A DNA stretch of 64,000 bases from Microbacterium lushaniae (GCF_008727775.1 NZ_CP044232.1:992001-1056000), one strand, 5' to 3'; positions 48,675-59,722 are shown, numbered from the stretch's first letter. The notes: a model not told the origin generated them from the sequence alone. A program made the numbers and translations.

Positions 48675-49930
48675 CCCGGCTGGGCGCCCTCCTCCGCCAC
48701 GACCTGCTGCGCCGCAGCATCCTGTTCGCCGCCCCGATCCTGGCCTCCACCGTGGTGGGCGTGTTCTCCATTCCGGTCCTCGTCGCCGCCGTCGGTGCGC
48801 AGCAGTGGGCTGTGCTGGTCGTCCTGCAGTCGATCGGACAGTTCTTCGCGATCCTCGTGGCCTTCGGGTGGGGGGCGACGGGCCCCAGCATGGTGGCCGC
48901 GCGCCCTCGCCACGAGCGGCGCCAGTTCTACCTGGATTCGCTCGTCGCACGCGGTGTCGTGTTCGTGCTCGCGATCCCGCTCGCGGCGGGTCTGGGCATG
49001 CTGGTGACCGGGCAGGGGCTCGTCAACGCTCTCCTCAGTGCGGTGGCCTACGCCGCACCGGGCATCGGGGCTGCGTGGTACTTCATCGGCGGCAACCGTC
49101 CCGCCGCGCTGTTCTTCCTCGACGCCCTGCCGTTGATCGTCGGGCAGGTGGCCGGTCTGGTGGCCGTCCTGATGTGGCCGGACCTGACCGCCTACCTCGC
49201 CGGGGTGGCGGCCTTCGCCGTGGTCGGGTCGATCCTGTCGGCGACATTCGTCCTCACGCGCGCCGACGACGGTCCCGTCTCGTGGCGTGCCCGCCGCCCG
49301 CTCATCTCCCTCTACTCCTCGCAGCTGGGCGGCACGGCGACGATGGTGTCGGGGAGCATCTACTCGACGCTGCCCCCCACCCTGGTGCAGATCGTGGCGC
49401 CGGCGATGCTGCCGGTCTACGCCATCGCCGACCGGCTCTACAAATACGCCGTCCTGGCCCTGGGGCCCGTGCTGCAGGCCGTGCAGAGCTGGGTGCCGGA
49501 GACGGCGGGCGAGCAGACCCGCCGCCGGGCGCGTCGGACGCTCGAACTCGGCGCCGCCATCGGTCTGGTCGGCGGCCTGTGCATCGCCGTCCTGTCTCCT
49601 CCCGTCTCCTCCTTCCTGACCGTTGGCGAGGTGCGCATCCCCATAGTGGCCGCGATCCTGCTCGGGCTCGCCTTCGCCGCGGAGGCCGTGGCGCAGGTGG
49701 CCGGATTGGCCGGACTCGTCGCCTTGGGGGGAGTGCGCCACCTCGCGTGGTCCTCGATCGCCGCCGCCCTCGTCGGACTCCCCCTCTTCGCCGTGCTCAC
49801 GTGGTGGCTCGGGGTCGTCGGCGCAGCCGCGGCCCTGCTCATGGTCGCCCTCGGCACCGCCGCATACCGGGCGTGGCACGTCATCCGCCTGGCGCGGCTG
49901 GCCGATCAGAGTGACCACCGACCGGCCGAA

Positions 49931-49933
<3 letters not shown>
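48671..49933 (+). CDS. MOP-superfamily polysaccharide flippase (Wzx-like)
   Basis: 420 residues from the ATG in the ATGA overlap. About 12 hydrophobic segments throughout, no soluble domain. N-terminal GVFSIPVLVAAVGAQQW fits the MOP/Wzx pattern. Translationally coupled to a rhamnosyltransferase-like GT2. Its TAG stop is part of the glf promoter box. Confidence 0.83.
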
Positions 49934-51109
<1,176 letters not shown>

Positions 51110-51142
51110 GTGAGCCTGACGCAGCCGGTCCCCGCCGCGCCC

Positions 51143-51148
51143 TAGGAT
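51143..51148 (+). promoter_or_regulatory. -10 box for the second wzm (leaderless)
   Basis: TAGGAT ends 7 nt before the GTG at 51156. Confidence 0.45.
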
Positions 51149-51155
51149 CGATGCC

Positions 51156-51943
51156 GTGACCACCGCCGTCGGCGCACCCGGATCCGCCCGGCGCTACCTC
51201 CACTCGCTGTGGCTGCTGTCGGCGCGCGATCTGCGCGTCCGCTACACCACGAGTGCCCTCGGCTACCTGTGGTCGGTGCTGGACCCGCTCGTGATGAGCC
51301 TGATTTACTGGTTCGTCTTCACGCAGATCTTCCAGCGCACCGTCGGGGAGCAGCCCTACATCCTGTTCCTGATCACCGCTCTCCTTCCCTGGATGTGGTT
51401 CAACGCCGCGGTCACCGACTTCACGCGCGCCTTCAACAAGGACGCCCGCCTCGTGCGATCCACCGCCATCCCGCGGACCATCTGGGTCAACCGGATTGTG
51501 CTGAGCAAGGGCGTCGAGTTTCTCTTCTCCCTCCCCGTGCTCGTGCTGTTCGCCGTTCTCGGGGGGCGACGGTGGGATGGGGACTGCTGTGGTTCCCGCT
51601 CGGAGTGCTGCTGATGGCGATGCTCCTGGTCGGGCTCGGTCTCATCGTGGCGCCGCTGTGCGTGCTCTTCGCCGACCTCGAACGCACCACACGCTTGGTG
51701 CTGCGCGCGCTGTTCTACGCCTCACCCATCATCTACGGCGTCGCGGACCTGCCCAGCGGCTTCTCCTGGCTGGCGGTGTGCAACCCCCTCGCGGGGATCT
51801 TCACCCTGTTCCGGGTGGGATTCTTCCCCGATCAGTGGGACGCCGCCGCCGTCATCAGCTCTGCAGTGATCTCCGTCGTCCTGCTCGGAGCCGGTCTCCT
51901 GATGTTCCGGCGCCTGGAACGGCCCCTCCTGAAGGAACTGTGA
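51156..51943 (+). pseudogene. wzm: Polysaccharide ABC transporter permease, frameshifted
   Basis: The first frame starts at GTG 51156 (MTTAVGAPGSARR, then RDLRVRYTTSALGYLWSVL, the Wzm entrance motif). It reads AVLGG before a six-G run at 51561-51566, after which the sense continues one frame away as ATVGWGLLWFP to LLKEL. Adding one G restores about 262 residues, the usual size. In this context (glf, wzt, GlfT1, GlfT2) it should export the galactan, like mycobacterial Rv3783. Its break is discussed in the findings. Confidence 0.85.
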
Positions 51944-52689
51944 TGAGCACCAACGAGCCGGCGATCCAGGCACGCGACCTCGGCGTGCGTTTCCGACGGA
52001 ACAAGCGCGGCAAGCGCACGATCAAGGACCTGTTCGCCGGCTCCGCGCGCCGCACGCGGCCGGGGGAGTTCTGGGCCCTGCGGAACGTGACCTTCGACGT
52101 CCGACAGGGTGAATCCATCGGGGTCGTCGGACGCAACGGTCAGGGGAAGTCCACGCTGCTCAAGCTCGTCGCCGGCGTCCTCATCCCCGACGAGGGCGGC
52201 GTGACCGTCCACGGCGGCGTCGCCCCGCTCATCGAGATCACGGGCGGGTTCGTCGGCGACCTGTCGGTGCGGGAGAACGTGCGCCTGGCCGCGGGGCTGC
52301 GCGGGATGTCCCGCGCCGAGGTGAACCGCCGCTTCGACGGGATCATCGACTTCGCCGAGATCCGCGACTTCGTCGACACCCCGTACAAGCACCTGTCCAA
52401 CGGCATGAAGGTGCGGCTGGCCTTCTCGGTCGTGTCGCAGCTGGACGAGCCGATCCTGCTGGTCGACGAAGTCCTCGCCGTGGGTGACCGGGCCTTCCGT
52501 GAGAAGTGCTACCGGCGCATCGACGAGCTGCTCACGGAGGGGCGGACGCTCTTCTTCGTCAGTCACAACGAGAAGGACCTGCGTCGCTTCTGCACGCGAG
52601 GGCTCTACCTCGACAAGGGCGGGCTCGCGATGGATGCACCGATCGTCGAGGTGCTCGATCGCTACAACGCCGACTACGCCACCGGCTGA
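51943..52689 (+). CDS. wzt: Polysaccharide ABC transporter ATP-binding protein (galactan export type)
   Basis: 248 residues. Walker A GRNGQGKST (63-71), signature HLSNGMKVRLAFSVV and Walker B ILLVDEVLAVGD. It is the short form without a C-terminal carbohydrate-binding domain, like Rv3781 of mycobacteria. ATG shares its first base with the permease stop. It overlaps the convergent GlfT1 gene end by 16 bp. Confidence 0.93.
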   Translation: MSTNEPAIQARDLGVRFRRNKRGKRTIKDLFAGSARRTRPGEFWALRNVTFDVRQGESIGVVGRNGQGKSTLLKLVAGVLIPDEGGVTVHGGVAPLIEITGGFVGDLSVRENVRLAAGLRGMSRAEVNRRFDGIIDFAEIRDFVDTPYKHLSNGMKVRLAFSVVSQLDEPILLVDEVLAVGDRAFREKCYRRIDELLTEGRTLFFVSHNEKDLRRFCTRGLYLDKGGLAMDAPIVEVLDRYNADYATG

Positions 52690-53651
52690 GACGCGCTCAG
52701 CGGCGGCATCGGCTTCCAGGCGCGATCACGCGCGATGCGTCCGCCGTCGCGCAGGCCGCGGAAGAGATGGCTCGTCCCGCGCACGGTGCGCTCGACGGCG
52801 AGAAGCCGAATGAGTTCCTTCACGAACGTGAGGGCGGTGCCGGCTGCGAAAGGGATGCGCCGGTAGACGCCCAGCGCGCGGTAGTACTGCTTGATGTGCG
52901 CGCGATTGCGCATGATGTAGTAGCGGTACGCATCGCTGGATGCGTTCATGTGGCGGATGCCCATGTCCCACTGCTTGATCTCGCGCGTGCGGCGCAGCAC
53001 GAACTCGTTCACGATGACAGACGTCGTGTGACGGGAGGCGAGCCACCCGTAGAGCTGGTCGTCCCAGTAGATGAAGAACCGCGGGTCGGGCAGGCCGATC
53101 TTGGCCACGATGTCACGGTGGATGAACATGCCCTCGAAGCAGCCGGAGTTCATCTCCTTGTAGCCGGACTCGTCGAACCCTGCGGGCGCGAACGGGATCG
53201 GGATGCCCATCTTCTCCGCGACCCGGTACTGCCAGTAGAACTCGCTGCCGTCGTAGTCGTAGCGGCGCCCCTGGATGCTGCGGAACCGCGGCGCCCACTT
53301 CCCCATGCGGGCCAAGCCGTCGGGGAGGACCTCGACGTCGTCGTCCATGAGCCAGATCCACTCCGAGCCCAGCTCATACGCCACGCGCATGCCCTCGCTG
53401 AATCCGCCGGACCCGCCGGTGTTCGTTTCGAGTCTGCGGTAGACGAGCCGGGTGCCGACGCGCTCGCGGAAGGACTCGACCACGTCGGCCGTGTCGTCCA
53501 CGGAGGCGTTGTCGACGATGACGATGTGGCCCGGTTTCGGGTCCATCCGCTCGATGCTCTCCAGCAGGCGCGTCAGGAGCCCCGACCGGTTGTACGTCAC
53601 GACGGCGATCGTCGCCGACGAGGGGGAGAAGGGGGCGGTCGCGAGGCTCAC
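52674..53651 (-). CDS. glfT1: Galactofuranosyltransferase GlfT1-like (GT2)
   Basis: 325 residues from the GTG overlapping the GlfT2 stop. GT-A: VTYNRSGLLTRLLESI, IVDNASVDDT, NTGGSGGFSEGM (about 77-88), DxD at LMDDDVEVLPDG (DDD 103-105) and IYWDDQLYGW. Length and motifs match GlfT1, which primes the galactan with the first Galf units. Paired with a GlfT2 homolog, glf and wzm/wzt, as in mycobacteria. Confidence 0.87.
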   Translation of the reverse strand: MSLATAPFSPSSATIAVVTYNRSGLLTRLLESIERMDPKPGHIVIVDNASVDDTADVVESFRERVGTRLVYRRLETNTGGSGGFSEGMRVAYELGSEWIWLMDDDVEVLPDGLARMGKWAPRFRSIQGRRYDYDGSEFYWQYRVAEKMGIPIPFAPAGFDESGYKEMNSGCFEGMFIHRDIVAKIGLPDPRFFIYWDDQLYGWLASRHTTSVIVNEFVLRRTREIKQWDMGIRHMNASSDAYRYYIMRNRAHIKQYYRALGVYRRIPFAAGTALTFVKELIRLLAVERTVRGTSHLFRGLRDGGRIARDRAWKPMPPLSASQPVA

Positions 53652-55570
53652 CGGTGATCCTGCAGGTAGGTGCGCCAGCTCTCCGGGGAGACGAGGCCGG
53701 GAAGCGCGCGGCGGTACTCGGAAGACAGCCGACGCCACTGCCGCTTGAGCTTCCAGTGGAGCACGACCGTGTCCACGAGCATACGACGGTACGCGGCACG
53801 GTCGCGGACGTAGACGTTCTTGCCGGACCCGTCCGCCGCGCTGACGAGTGCGCTGTCGTAGCGGGGCAGCCGCCACCAGCTGGCGTCGCCCTTTCCGAAC
53901 TCCACCTCCGGCGTCTCCAGGTTCTCGGGACGGGGCACGTGGAACCAGTGCCGGACGAGGGTGCTGAGGGTGAACCACCGCAGGCGGATGCCGGTGGGGC
54001 TGTCGAACACGTTGCGCCGCAGGCGCCGGAAGACCTGCCGCCCGTGGCGGGCCTGGAGGACGCCGTCGGTGCCCTTGTGGACACGGGTCTCGGGAAAATC
54101 CGCCGCCAGCGCGCGGGCGGCGGGCATCGCGGTCGACAGTGTCGGCCACATGTGCTGCGGACCGGAGAGCACATCCCGCAACGCGCGCATGCGCAGCGCG
54201 ACCGGGTAGTACTGCATCATCATCAGGTGCTTGAGGTCGATGCGGCGGCTGTGGCGCAGCAGGGTGCCGCCGTGCGGCGCATTCGAGTGCAGCAGCGCCG
54301 CGACCAGGCGGTTGCGCGCGTGGAAGTAGGCCTGCCAGTCGATCGCGTCGTCCTTGCCCAGCCAGGAGACGTGCCACAGCGCGGCGCCAGGGAGGGACAC
54401 GGTGGGGAAGCCGGCGTCGCGGGCGCGCAGGCAGAACTCCGCGTCGTCCCACTTGATGAAGGCCGGCATCGCCAGACCCACGCGGCGGATGACCTCCGTG
54501 GGGATGAGGCACATCCACCAGCCGTTGTAGTCGGCGTCCATGCGCATGTGCAGCATCGGGGACTGGCGGAGGTTGGCCTCACCGAAGTGATGGGGCATGC
54601 GCTCCTGGAAGAGATTGCGCCACATGAAGGGCCGTTCGTCGACCACCTCGGCCCACGCGTGCAGTTTGGGCCGGTCGAGCAGATCGAACATGTGGCCGCC
54701 GACCAGGAGCGGGCGGGACGCGAAGCGCCCGAACATGATCGACCGGCGAAGCGACTCGGGCTCGACGACGACGTCATCGTCGAGAAGCTGGACGAAGGCG
54801 GTGTCGGGGCGCTCCAGCGACTCGCTCATCGCTCGGGAGAATCCGCCGGAGCCGCCGAGGTTCCCCTGCCTCAGGATCGCGAGGGTGTCGCCCAGCCGCG
54901 TCGCGACTTCGTCGTAGCCGGTTTCCTCCGACACCAGCTGATCCCCTTGATCGACCACGAAGATGCGGTCGATGAGCTCGAGGACGTCGGGGGCGTCGGC
55001 AAGACTCTGCAGCGTCTGGACGCAGTAGTCGGGCTTGTTGTACGTCGTCATGCCGATGGAGGCGAGGCCGCGCTCCCGCGGCTCCTCCTCCGTGGTCCAC
55101 TCGGCGCCGCGGACCTCGACGTCGTCGCCGTCGGCCACGACGTCGAACCACATCCACCCGCCGTCGCTGAACCTCGTGACCTCGAGGTCGAAGGACAGCT
55201 CCCCGCCTTCACTGCCGTCGGCGGGGAGATGGGCCGACTCCATCCGCTGCTGCGTCCCGCCCCCGTTGGATCGGTACACCAGCACCGTCGCGCCGCCCGA
55301 GAGCCGCACGGTCAGTCGCACCCGCCGGACGGGCGTCCAGTGCTGCCAGTAGGAGGCGGGGAATGCGTTGAAGTAGGTTCCGAAGGAGACGCGCTCGCCG
55401 CCGGGGATGCGCAGGGTCGTGCGGTCGAGCACGTTGCCGACGTGGGCGCGATCGCTGACCCGGACGGGGTCCTCGTCGATGATCGACCAGGTCTCCGCGT
55501 CGATGTACAGCGGCAGGAGGTCGGGGTCCCGGTCGAGCGGGAGAATCACATTCTGCAAGACTGAGGGCAC
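53648..55570 (-). CDS. glfT2: Galactofuranosyltransferase GlfT2-like (GT2)
   Basis: 640 residues from GTG 55570, close to mycobacterial GlfT2 (637). An N-terminal beta-rich domain (about 1-165) is followed by the GT-A core. Motifs: MTTYNKPDYCVQTLQSL, NLGGSGGFSRAM, catalytic DDD at 264-266, WDDAEFCLRA (374-383) with the presumed base, and H400 in ALWHVSWLGKDD. It would extend the galactan by alternating linkages. The next gene on the strand is its GlfT1 partner. Confidence 0.92.
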   Translation of the reverse strand: MPSVLQNVILPLDRDPDLLPLYIDAETWSIIDEDPVRVSDRAHVGNVLDRTTLRIPGGERVSFGTYFNAFPASYWQHWTPVRRVRLTVRLSGGATVLVYRSNGGGTQQRMESAHLPADGSEGGELSFDLEVTRFSDGGWMWFDVVADGDDVEVRGAEWTTEEEPRERGLASIGMTTYNKPDYCVQTLQSLADAPDVLELIDRIFVVDQGDQLVSEETGYDEVATRLGDTLAILRQGNLGGSGGFSRAMSESLERPDTAFVQLLDDDVVVEPESLRRSIMFGRFASRPLLVGGHMFDLLDRPKLHAWAEVVDERPFMWRNLFQERMPHHFGEANLRQSPMLHMRMDADYNGWWMCLIPTEVIRRVGLAMPAFIKWDDAEFCLRARDAGFPTVSLPGAALWHVSWLGKDDAIDWQAYFHARNRLVAALLHSNAPHGGTLLRHSRRIDLKHLMMMQYYPVALRMRALRDVLSGPQHMWPTLSTAMPAARALAADFPETRVHKGTDGVLQARHGRQVFRRLRRNVFDSPTGIRLRWFTLSTLVRHWFHVPRPENLETPEVEFGKGDASWWRLPRYDSALVSAADGSGKNVYVRDRAAYRRMLVDTVVLHWKLKRQWRRLSSEYRRALPGLVSPESWRTYLQDHR

Positions 55571-55607
55571 GTGAGAACTCCGGATGTCGGGCGTGGAAAC
55601 GCGTGCC

Positions 55608-55613
55608 AGCCTA
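55608..55613 (-). promoter_or_regulatory. -10 box for glfT2-glfT1
   Basis: TAGGCT on the minus strand gives a leader of about 30 nt before the GTG at 55570, with GGAG 8 nt upstream of the start. Confidence 0.4.
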
Positions 55614-55698
55614 CCTTGTCGTGACTGAGCGGATACCCGTGGGCCCGGCCCGCGATGAGGGCGCCCAGGCCTGGAGAGCCGTCGTCGCCGGAGAAGTC

Positions 55699-57045
55699 CT
55701 ACCCGCGCAGCCCGCCCAGGCCCTGAGCGTCGCCGGGGAGCGGCAGGAGGCCGGGATCGGCCGGGTCGTCCATCGCCCCCACGCGCTCCCGCCACGACCT
55801 GCTCTGTCCCGCGCGCACGGCGCACAGCACGAGCATGAACCAGCCGAAGCCGCTGAGGGTGAAGCTCTCGAACAGCGAGTCCACGAGCAGCGCGACGAGG
55901 ACGAGCGGCGTCCAGGCGTGGACGACCGAGCGGCGTTCGCTGGCGACCAGCCATGCGCGGATGAGGGCGATCAGCGCGAGCGCGAGGAACAGCAGGAGCC
56001 CGACCCACCCGGTCTGCAGGAGGACGTCGAGGTAGGCGTTGAGGGCGGAGGCGTGCGATTCACCCAGGCTCAGGTTGATCGCGATGAAGGGGTAGTCGGT
56101 CGCCGTCCACGGCCCGTACCACCCCCACCCCTCCACCGGGCGGAACCGCACGAAGGGCAGGAGGGTCCTCCACAGGTCGGTGCGCAGGGAGAAGTCGGTG
56201 CCGGCGCCGAGGACGCCGATGATGCGGTTGCGCAGCAGGTACCCGATGCCCACGGCGATGACGACGAGAGTGCCGATCGTCCACTGCAGGACGCTGCGCC
56301 GCTCGGGCGGGGCGCTGCGGACGACGGCCAGCGCGGCGGCGGCCACGCCGACGGCGACGGCGAGGACGAACACGGTGGGGGAGTCGGTGAGCACGGCGGT
56401 GACGCCGCCCAGGACGACGGAGAAGACCGCCACGCCCGTGCGCACCGAGAGGGTGCGGTACTCGATGAGGAAGGTGATGAGGGCGATGACGGTGGCGAAG
56501 CCGAGCAGGTTGCGGGTGCCGAAGATGCCCTGGATGGGACCGAGCTCGGCGATACGCCCCTGGATGCCCAGGAAGTCGAAGGGCATGTCCAGGAGGATGC
56601 CGGAGAGGATCTCCACCCCGACCGAGATCGACAGCAGCCAGCGCAGGACGTCGCCGAGCGCACGCACGGTCTGCAGGGTGTCGCGGACGAGGGCGACGAC
56701 GACGGCCAGCAGCGCGGTGGCCGCCAGCGCCAGCCATCCCGACACGGTGCGGGCGTTGTCGGTGGTCCACGCGAGGGTCACGAGCGTCCAGACCAGGAAC
56801 ATCAGCACGGTCGTGGGCGCCAGGCGCACGAGGGAGTACTCCGCCCGGCGGGCGATGAGCATCCCCACCCCGAGCGCGCACAGGCCGGCCACGATGGTGA
56901 GGAACGTCACCTCGCCGGCGACGCGCTGGATCGCGAAGGCGGAGAAGACGGTCGCGAGGGTCGTGAAGGTGTAGGCGCGCGCGAAGGATGCCGAGGCCAG
57001 CAGTGCCGGAAGGCCCGGGAGGGGAAGCGGCACAGCCCGGCTCAC
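55699..57045 (-). CDS. O-antigen ligase/polymerase-like membrane protein
   Basis: 448 residues from the GTG overlapping the stop of the next gene (GTGA). About 10-12 membrane segments and a periplasmic-type loop with GIQGRIAELG, IFGTRNLLGF and GWGWYGPW, shared with its paralog. In that paralog's loop a histidine precedes MWLD; here the corresponding HASALNAYLDVLLQTG region carries the histidine four residues earlier. It is probably a wall-glycan ligase or polymerase. Confidence 0.8.
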   Translation of the reverse strand: MSRAVPLPLPGLPALLASASFARAYTFTTLATVFSAFAIQRVAGEVTFLTIVAGLCALGVGMLIARRAEYSLVRLAPTTVLMFLVWTLVTLAWTTDNARTVSGWLALAATALLAVVVALVRDTLQTVRALGDVLRWLLSISVGVEILSGILLDMPFDFLGIQGRIAELGPIQGIFGTRNLLGFATVIALITFLIEYRTLSVRTGVAVFSVVLGGVTAVLTDSPTVFVLAVAVGVAAAALAVVRSAPPERRSVLQWTIGTLVVIAVGIGYLLRNRIIGVLGAGTDFSLRTDLWRTLLPFVRFRPVEGWGWYGPWTATDYPFIAINLSLGESHASALNAYLDVLLQTGWVGLLLFLALALIALIRAWLVASERRSVVHAWTPLVLVALLVDSLFESFTLSGFGWFMLVLCAVRAGQSRSWRERVGAMDDPADPGLLPLPGDAQGLGGLRG

Positions 57046-58445
57046 GGCACCCGGCTCTGCAGGTCGCCGCGCTCGATCGACAGGCTCTGCTCCGCGGGCC
57101 CCACGCCCACCAGCGGCGCCTGGTCGATCTTGAACGACAGCATGATGAACAGCATCCAGCCCCACACCAGCAGCGGCCCCGATTCGGACACCCCCTGCAC
57201 GAGCATGAGCGTGGCGAACAGCGTCGGGAGCAGGCTCAGCGGCGAATACGGGCGGTCGGCGCGCAGATCGAAGCGGGGGCGGTCGATCGCGAAGAACCAC
57301 GCCCGCCAGATGAAGGCGAGGTAGGCCAGCGCCAGCAGCACGACACCGACGACGCCCAGCTGCAGGAACGCGTCCAGCCACATGCTGTGCGCCTGCAGCA
57401 CGGTCTCGCCGTGGTCGATGATCCACCCGTCGAAGCGGGGGTCATCCGGCAGCCACGGGGTGGCGAAACCCCATCCGATGACCGGATGCTGCGTCGCGCG
57501 CTCGAGCACCTGCTGCCAGATCTGCTCGCGTCCGGTGAGGTCGGCCGAGCGGCCCAGGATGCGGAAGATCGCGTCGCGCGCGAACCACAGCGCCGCTCCG
57601 CCGCCCAACCCCACGACGGCGTAGAGGACGTACCAGCGCGTGCGCTCCCCGGGCCGGCGGGCGGTGCGCATGAGCAGCACGGTGCCCAGGACCACGGCGA
57701 TGGCGACGACGGAGAGGTAGGCGGTGGCCGACCCCGCGCGAACCAGCAGGAACGCCGCCGCGGCCATCCAGGCCAGCAGCAGGGCGCGGCGCGGTGCCCG
57801 CGCGGCCAGGCGGATCGCGAAGACGACGAGAGCGAGCACCGAGACGCCCGCGAGCAGGTTGGAGTTGCCGAAGATGCCCTGGATGCGCGCATCCCAGTCG
57901 AACAGGTTGTCGCGCGACCAGTAGACGATCGGGTCCATCTTCTCGGTGGGGCGCACCCATCCGGGCAGGATCGGACCCTGGATGAAGAGCGACACCCACA
58001 GCTCGAACAGCAGGCTCAACGCGATGACCCACTTCAGTGCCGACGCGATCGTGCGGACGATCTCCGCCCACGTCAGGACGGCCGCGACGAACAGGCCCTG
58101 CAGGGTCGTGATCGCCAGCAGGAACCACGTGAGCGCCGTCGTGGCGGGCCACGCGCTCCAGATGAGGGACGCGCCCGCCCAGGCGATGTAGCCCAGCGCC
58201 AGCCACGGCATCCGCCGCCCCTGCACGGGCGGACGCACGACGAGCCACAGCACGATCGAGACGACCCCCGACACGAGCGTGATCGCGCCGGCGACGACAT
58301 CGCCGAACGCGTGCACCCATGCCGTTCCGCCGAGGGCGAGCAGGACCACGAACACGCACCATCCGCGCAGCAGGAGGTGCGCGGTCTTCTCCCGCGCGGG
58401 CGGGGTGGGCGGCGCGGAGACAGGATGCTTCGTGTGAACCGCCAT
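57042..58445 (-). CDS. O-antigen ligase/polymerase-like membrane protein
   Basis: 467 residues. About 12 membrane segments; Wzy_C-type loop with GIFGNSNLLAG, GWGFATPW and QAHSMWLDAFLQLG, the presumed catalytic His. It is a paralog of its downstream neighbour. It may attach or polymerise an undecaprenyl-linked glycan at the outer face of the membrane. Its TACCCT box sits opposite the manA promoter. Confidence 0.83.
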   Translation of the reverse strand: MAVHTKHPVSAPPTPPAREKTAHLLLRGWCVFVVLLALGGTAWVHAFGDVVAGAITLVSGVVSIVLWLVVRPPVQGRRMPWLALGYIAWAGASLIWSAWPATTALTWFLLAITTLQGLFVAAVLTWAEIVRTIASALKWVIALSLLFELWVSLFIQGPILPGWVRPTEKMDPIVYWSRDNLFDWDARIQGIFGNSNLLAGVSVLALVVFAIRLAARAPRRALLLAWMAAAAFLLVRAGSATAYLSVVAIAVVLGTVLLMRTARRPGERTRWYVLYAVVGLGGGAALWFARDAIFRILGRSADLTGREQIWQQVLERATQHPVIGWGFATPWLPDDPRFDGWIIDHGETVLQAHSMWLDAFLQLGVVGVVLLALAYLAFIWRAWFFAIDRPRFDLRADRPYSPLSLLPTLFATLMLVQGVSESGPLLVWGWMLFIMLSFKIDQAPLVGVGPAEQSLSIERGDLQSRVP

Positions 58446-58453
58446 GGCATCTC

Positions 58454-58459
58454 AGGGTA
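58454..58459 (-). promoter_or_regulatory. -10 box for the ligase-like pair (leaderless)
   Basis: TACCCT on the minus strand ends 8 nt before the ATG at 58445, divergent from the manA promoter. Confidence 0.4.
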
Positions 58460-58475
58460 GCGCCCGGGCGGGTCG

Positions 58476-58481
58476 TAGGCT
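58476..58481 (+). promoter_or_regulatory. -10 box for manA (leaderless)
   Basis: TAGGCT ends 6 nt before the GTG at 58488. Confidence 0.5.
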
Positions 58482-58487
58482 GGGCGC

Positions 58488-59657
58488 GTGCTCACCCGCA
58501 TCTCGAACTCGCCCCGCGACTACGCGTGGGGATCGCGCACGCTGATCGCCGAGCTCGAGGGGCGCCGCCCGTCCGGTGCACCGGAGGCGGAGGTGTGGTT
58601 CGGTGACCACCCTGGTTCCCCGGCGCTGGTGGAGGACGGGTCCGGCCGCACACTGGACACGTGGCTGGCGGAGGAGTCGGCGGCGCTGGGCGTGCCGGCC
58701 CGCCTGCCCTACCTGCTGAAGCTGCTGGCCGCCGGAGCGCCGCTGTCGATCCAGGCGCATCCGTCCAAGGCGCAGGCCGAGGCGGGGTTCGCGCGGGAGG
58801 AGGCCGCGGGGGTGCCGCGCGACGCGGCGGAGCGCAACTATCGCGACGACAACCACAAGCCCGAGCTGATCGTCGCGATCAGCGAGCGGTTCGAGGCGCT
58901 CGCGGGCCTCCGCGAGCTGGACGCCACCCGCCGGCTGGTCCAGGCCCTCGGCGACGGGCCGGGAACTCGGGCACTGCGTGCGCACCTGGAGGGTGCGGAT
59001 GCCACGGCCACGCTGCGCGAAGCGATCGCGTGGCTGCTCGGGCCTGCCTCGTCCGAGGACGTCGTCGACGTCATCGCGGCGATCGACGGGGCGAGGTCGG
59101 AGGAGTTCGCGGCAGAGCTCGCGCTGGCCCGCTCTCTCGCGAAGGCCCACCCGCGCGACCCGGGCGTGGTCGTGGCGCTGCTGATGAACCTCGTCACGCT
59201 CATGCGCGGCGAGGCGCTGTTCGTGCCCGCCGGGGTGCTGCACGCGTACGTGGCGGGCCTGGGCGTCGAGCTCATGGCCGCCAGCGACAACGTGCTGCGC
59301 GGCGGGCTCACCCCCAAGCACGTCGACGCCGCCGAGCTGCTGTCGGTGCTCGATGCCACCCCGTCGGGTGCGCCCCTCCTGGCACCGCGCGAGGTGGCCC
59401 CCGGTGTGCAGCTCTTCGACGCCGGCGTGCCGGATTTCGCCCTGGCTGCCGTGACGGTGGACACCGGGACCGCCGAACTCGACCTCAGCGGCATCGCGCT
59501 CGCCGTCGCCGTCGGCGGCATCGTCGAGGTCACCGGGGCCAGCGGGGAGCGGGTCACGCTGCAGCCGGGGCAGGCGCTCGTGGCCAGCGCCGTGGAGAGC
59601 CCGTTGCGCTTGGCCGGCGCCGGCCGTGCGTTCGTGGCGATGCCCGGCCGGCCATAA
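58488..59657 (+). CDS. manA: Mannose-6-phosphate isomerase, class I
   Basis: 389 residues, Zn-dependent cupin-type. Interconverts Fru-6-P and Man-6-P, feeding GDP-mannose for the Gmd enzymes. IQAHPSKAQAEAGF (metal ligands), NHKPELIVAI and GVLHAYVAGLGVELMAASDNVLRGGLTPKH-region motifs are present. GTG start fixed by the -10 box. It is followed by the WhiB gene after a 140 bp gap with a strong promoter. Confidence 0.95.
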   Translation: MLTRISNSPRDYAWGSRTLIAELEGRRPSGAPEAEVWFGDHPGSPALVEDGSGRTLDTWLAEESAALGVPARLPYLLKLLAAGAPLSIQAHPSKAQAEAGFAREEAAGVPRDAAERNYRDDNHKPELIVAISERFEALAGLRELDATRRLVQALGDGPGTRALRAHLEGADATATLREAIAWLLGPASSEDVVDVIAAIDGARSEEFAAELALARSLAKAHPRDPGVVVALLMNLVTLMRGEALFVPAGVLHAYVAGLGVELMAASDNVLRGGLTPKHVDAAELLSVLDATPSGAPLLAPREVAPGVQLFDAGVPDFALAAVTVDTGTAELDLSGIALAVAVGGIVEVTGASGERVTLQPGQALVASAVESPLRLAGAGRAFVAMPGRP

Positions 59658-59666
59658 CAACCCCGA

Positions 59667-59681
59667 CACGCCGTGGGCGTG
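59667..59681 (+). terminator. Small hairpin after manA
   Basis: CACGCC and GGCGTG around a 3-nt loop, no T-run; a weak terminator at best. Confidence 0.25.
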
Positions 59682-59722
59682 GTGAAGTTTGAAGTCGGGG
59701 GTGAGGGTTTATGCTCTGCGAC

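Noticed and set aside
53651-54518. Extension of glfT1 to 614 codons
   Set aside because: The upstream part lies inside glfT2 in another frame. The GTG overlapping the glfT2 stop is the right start.
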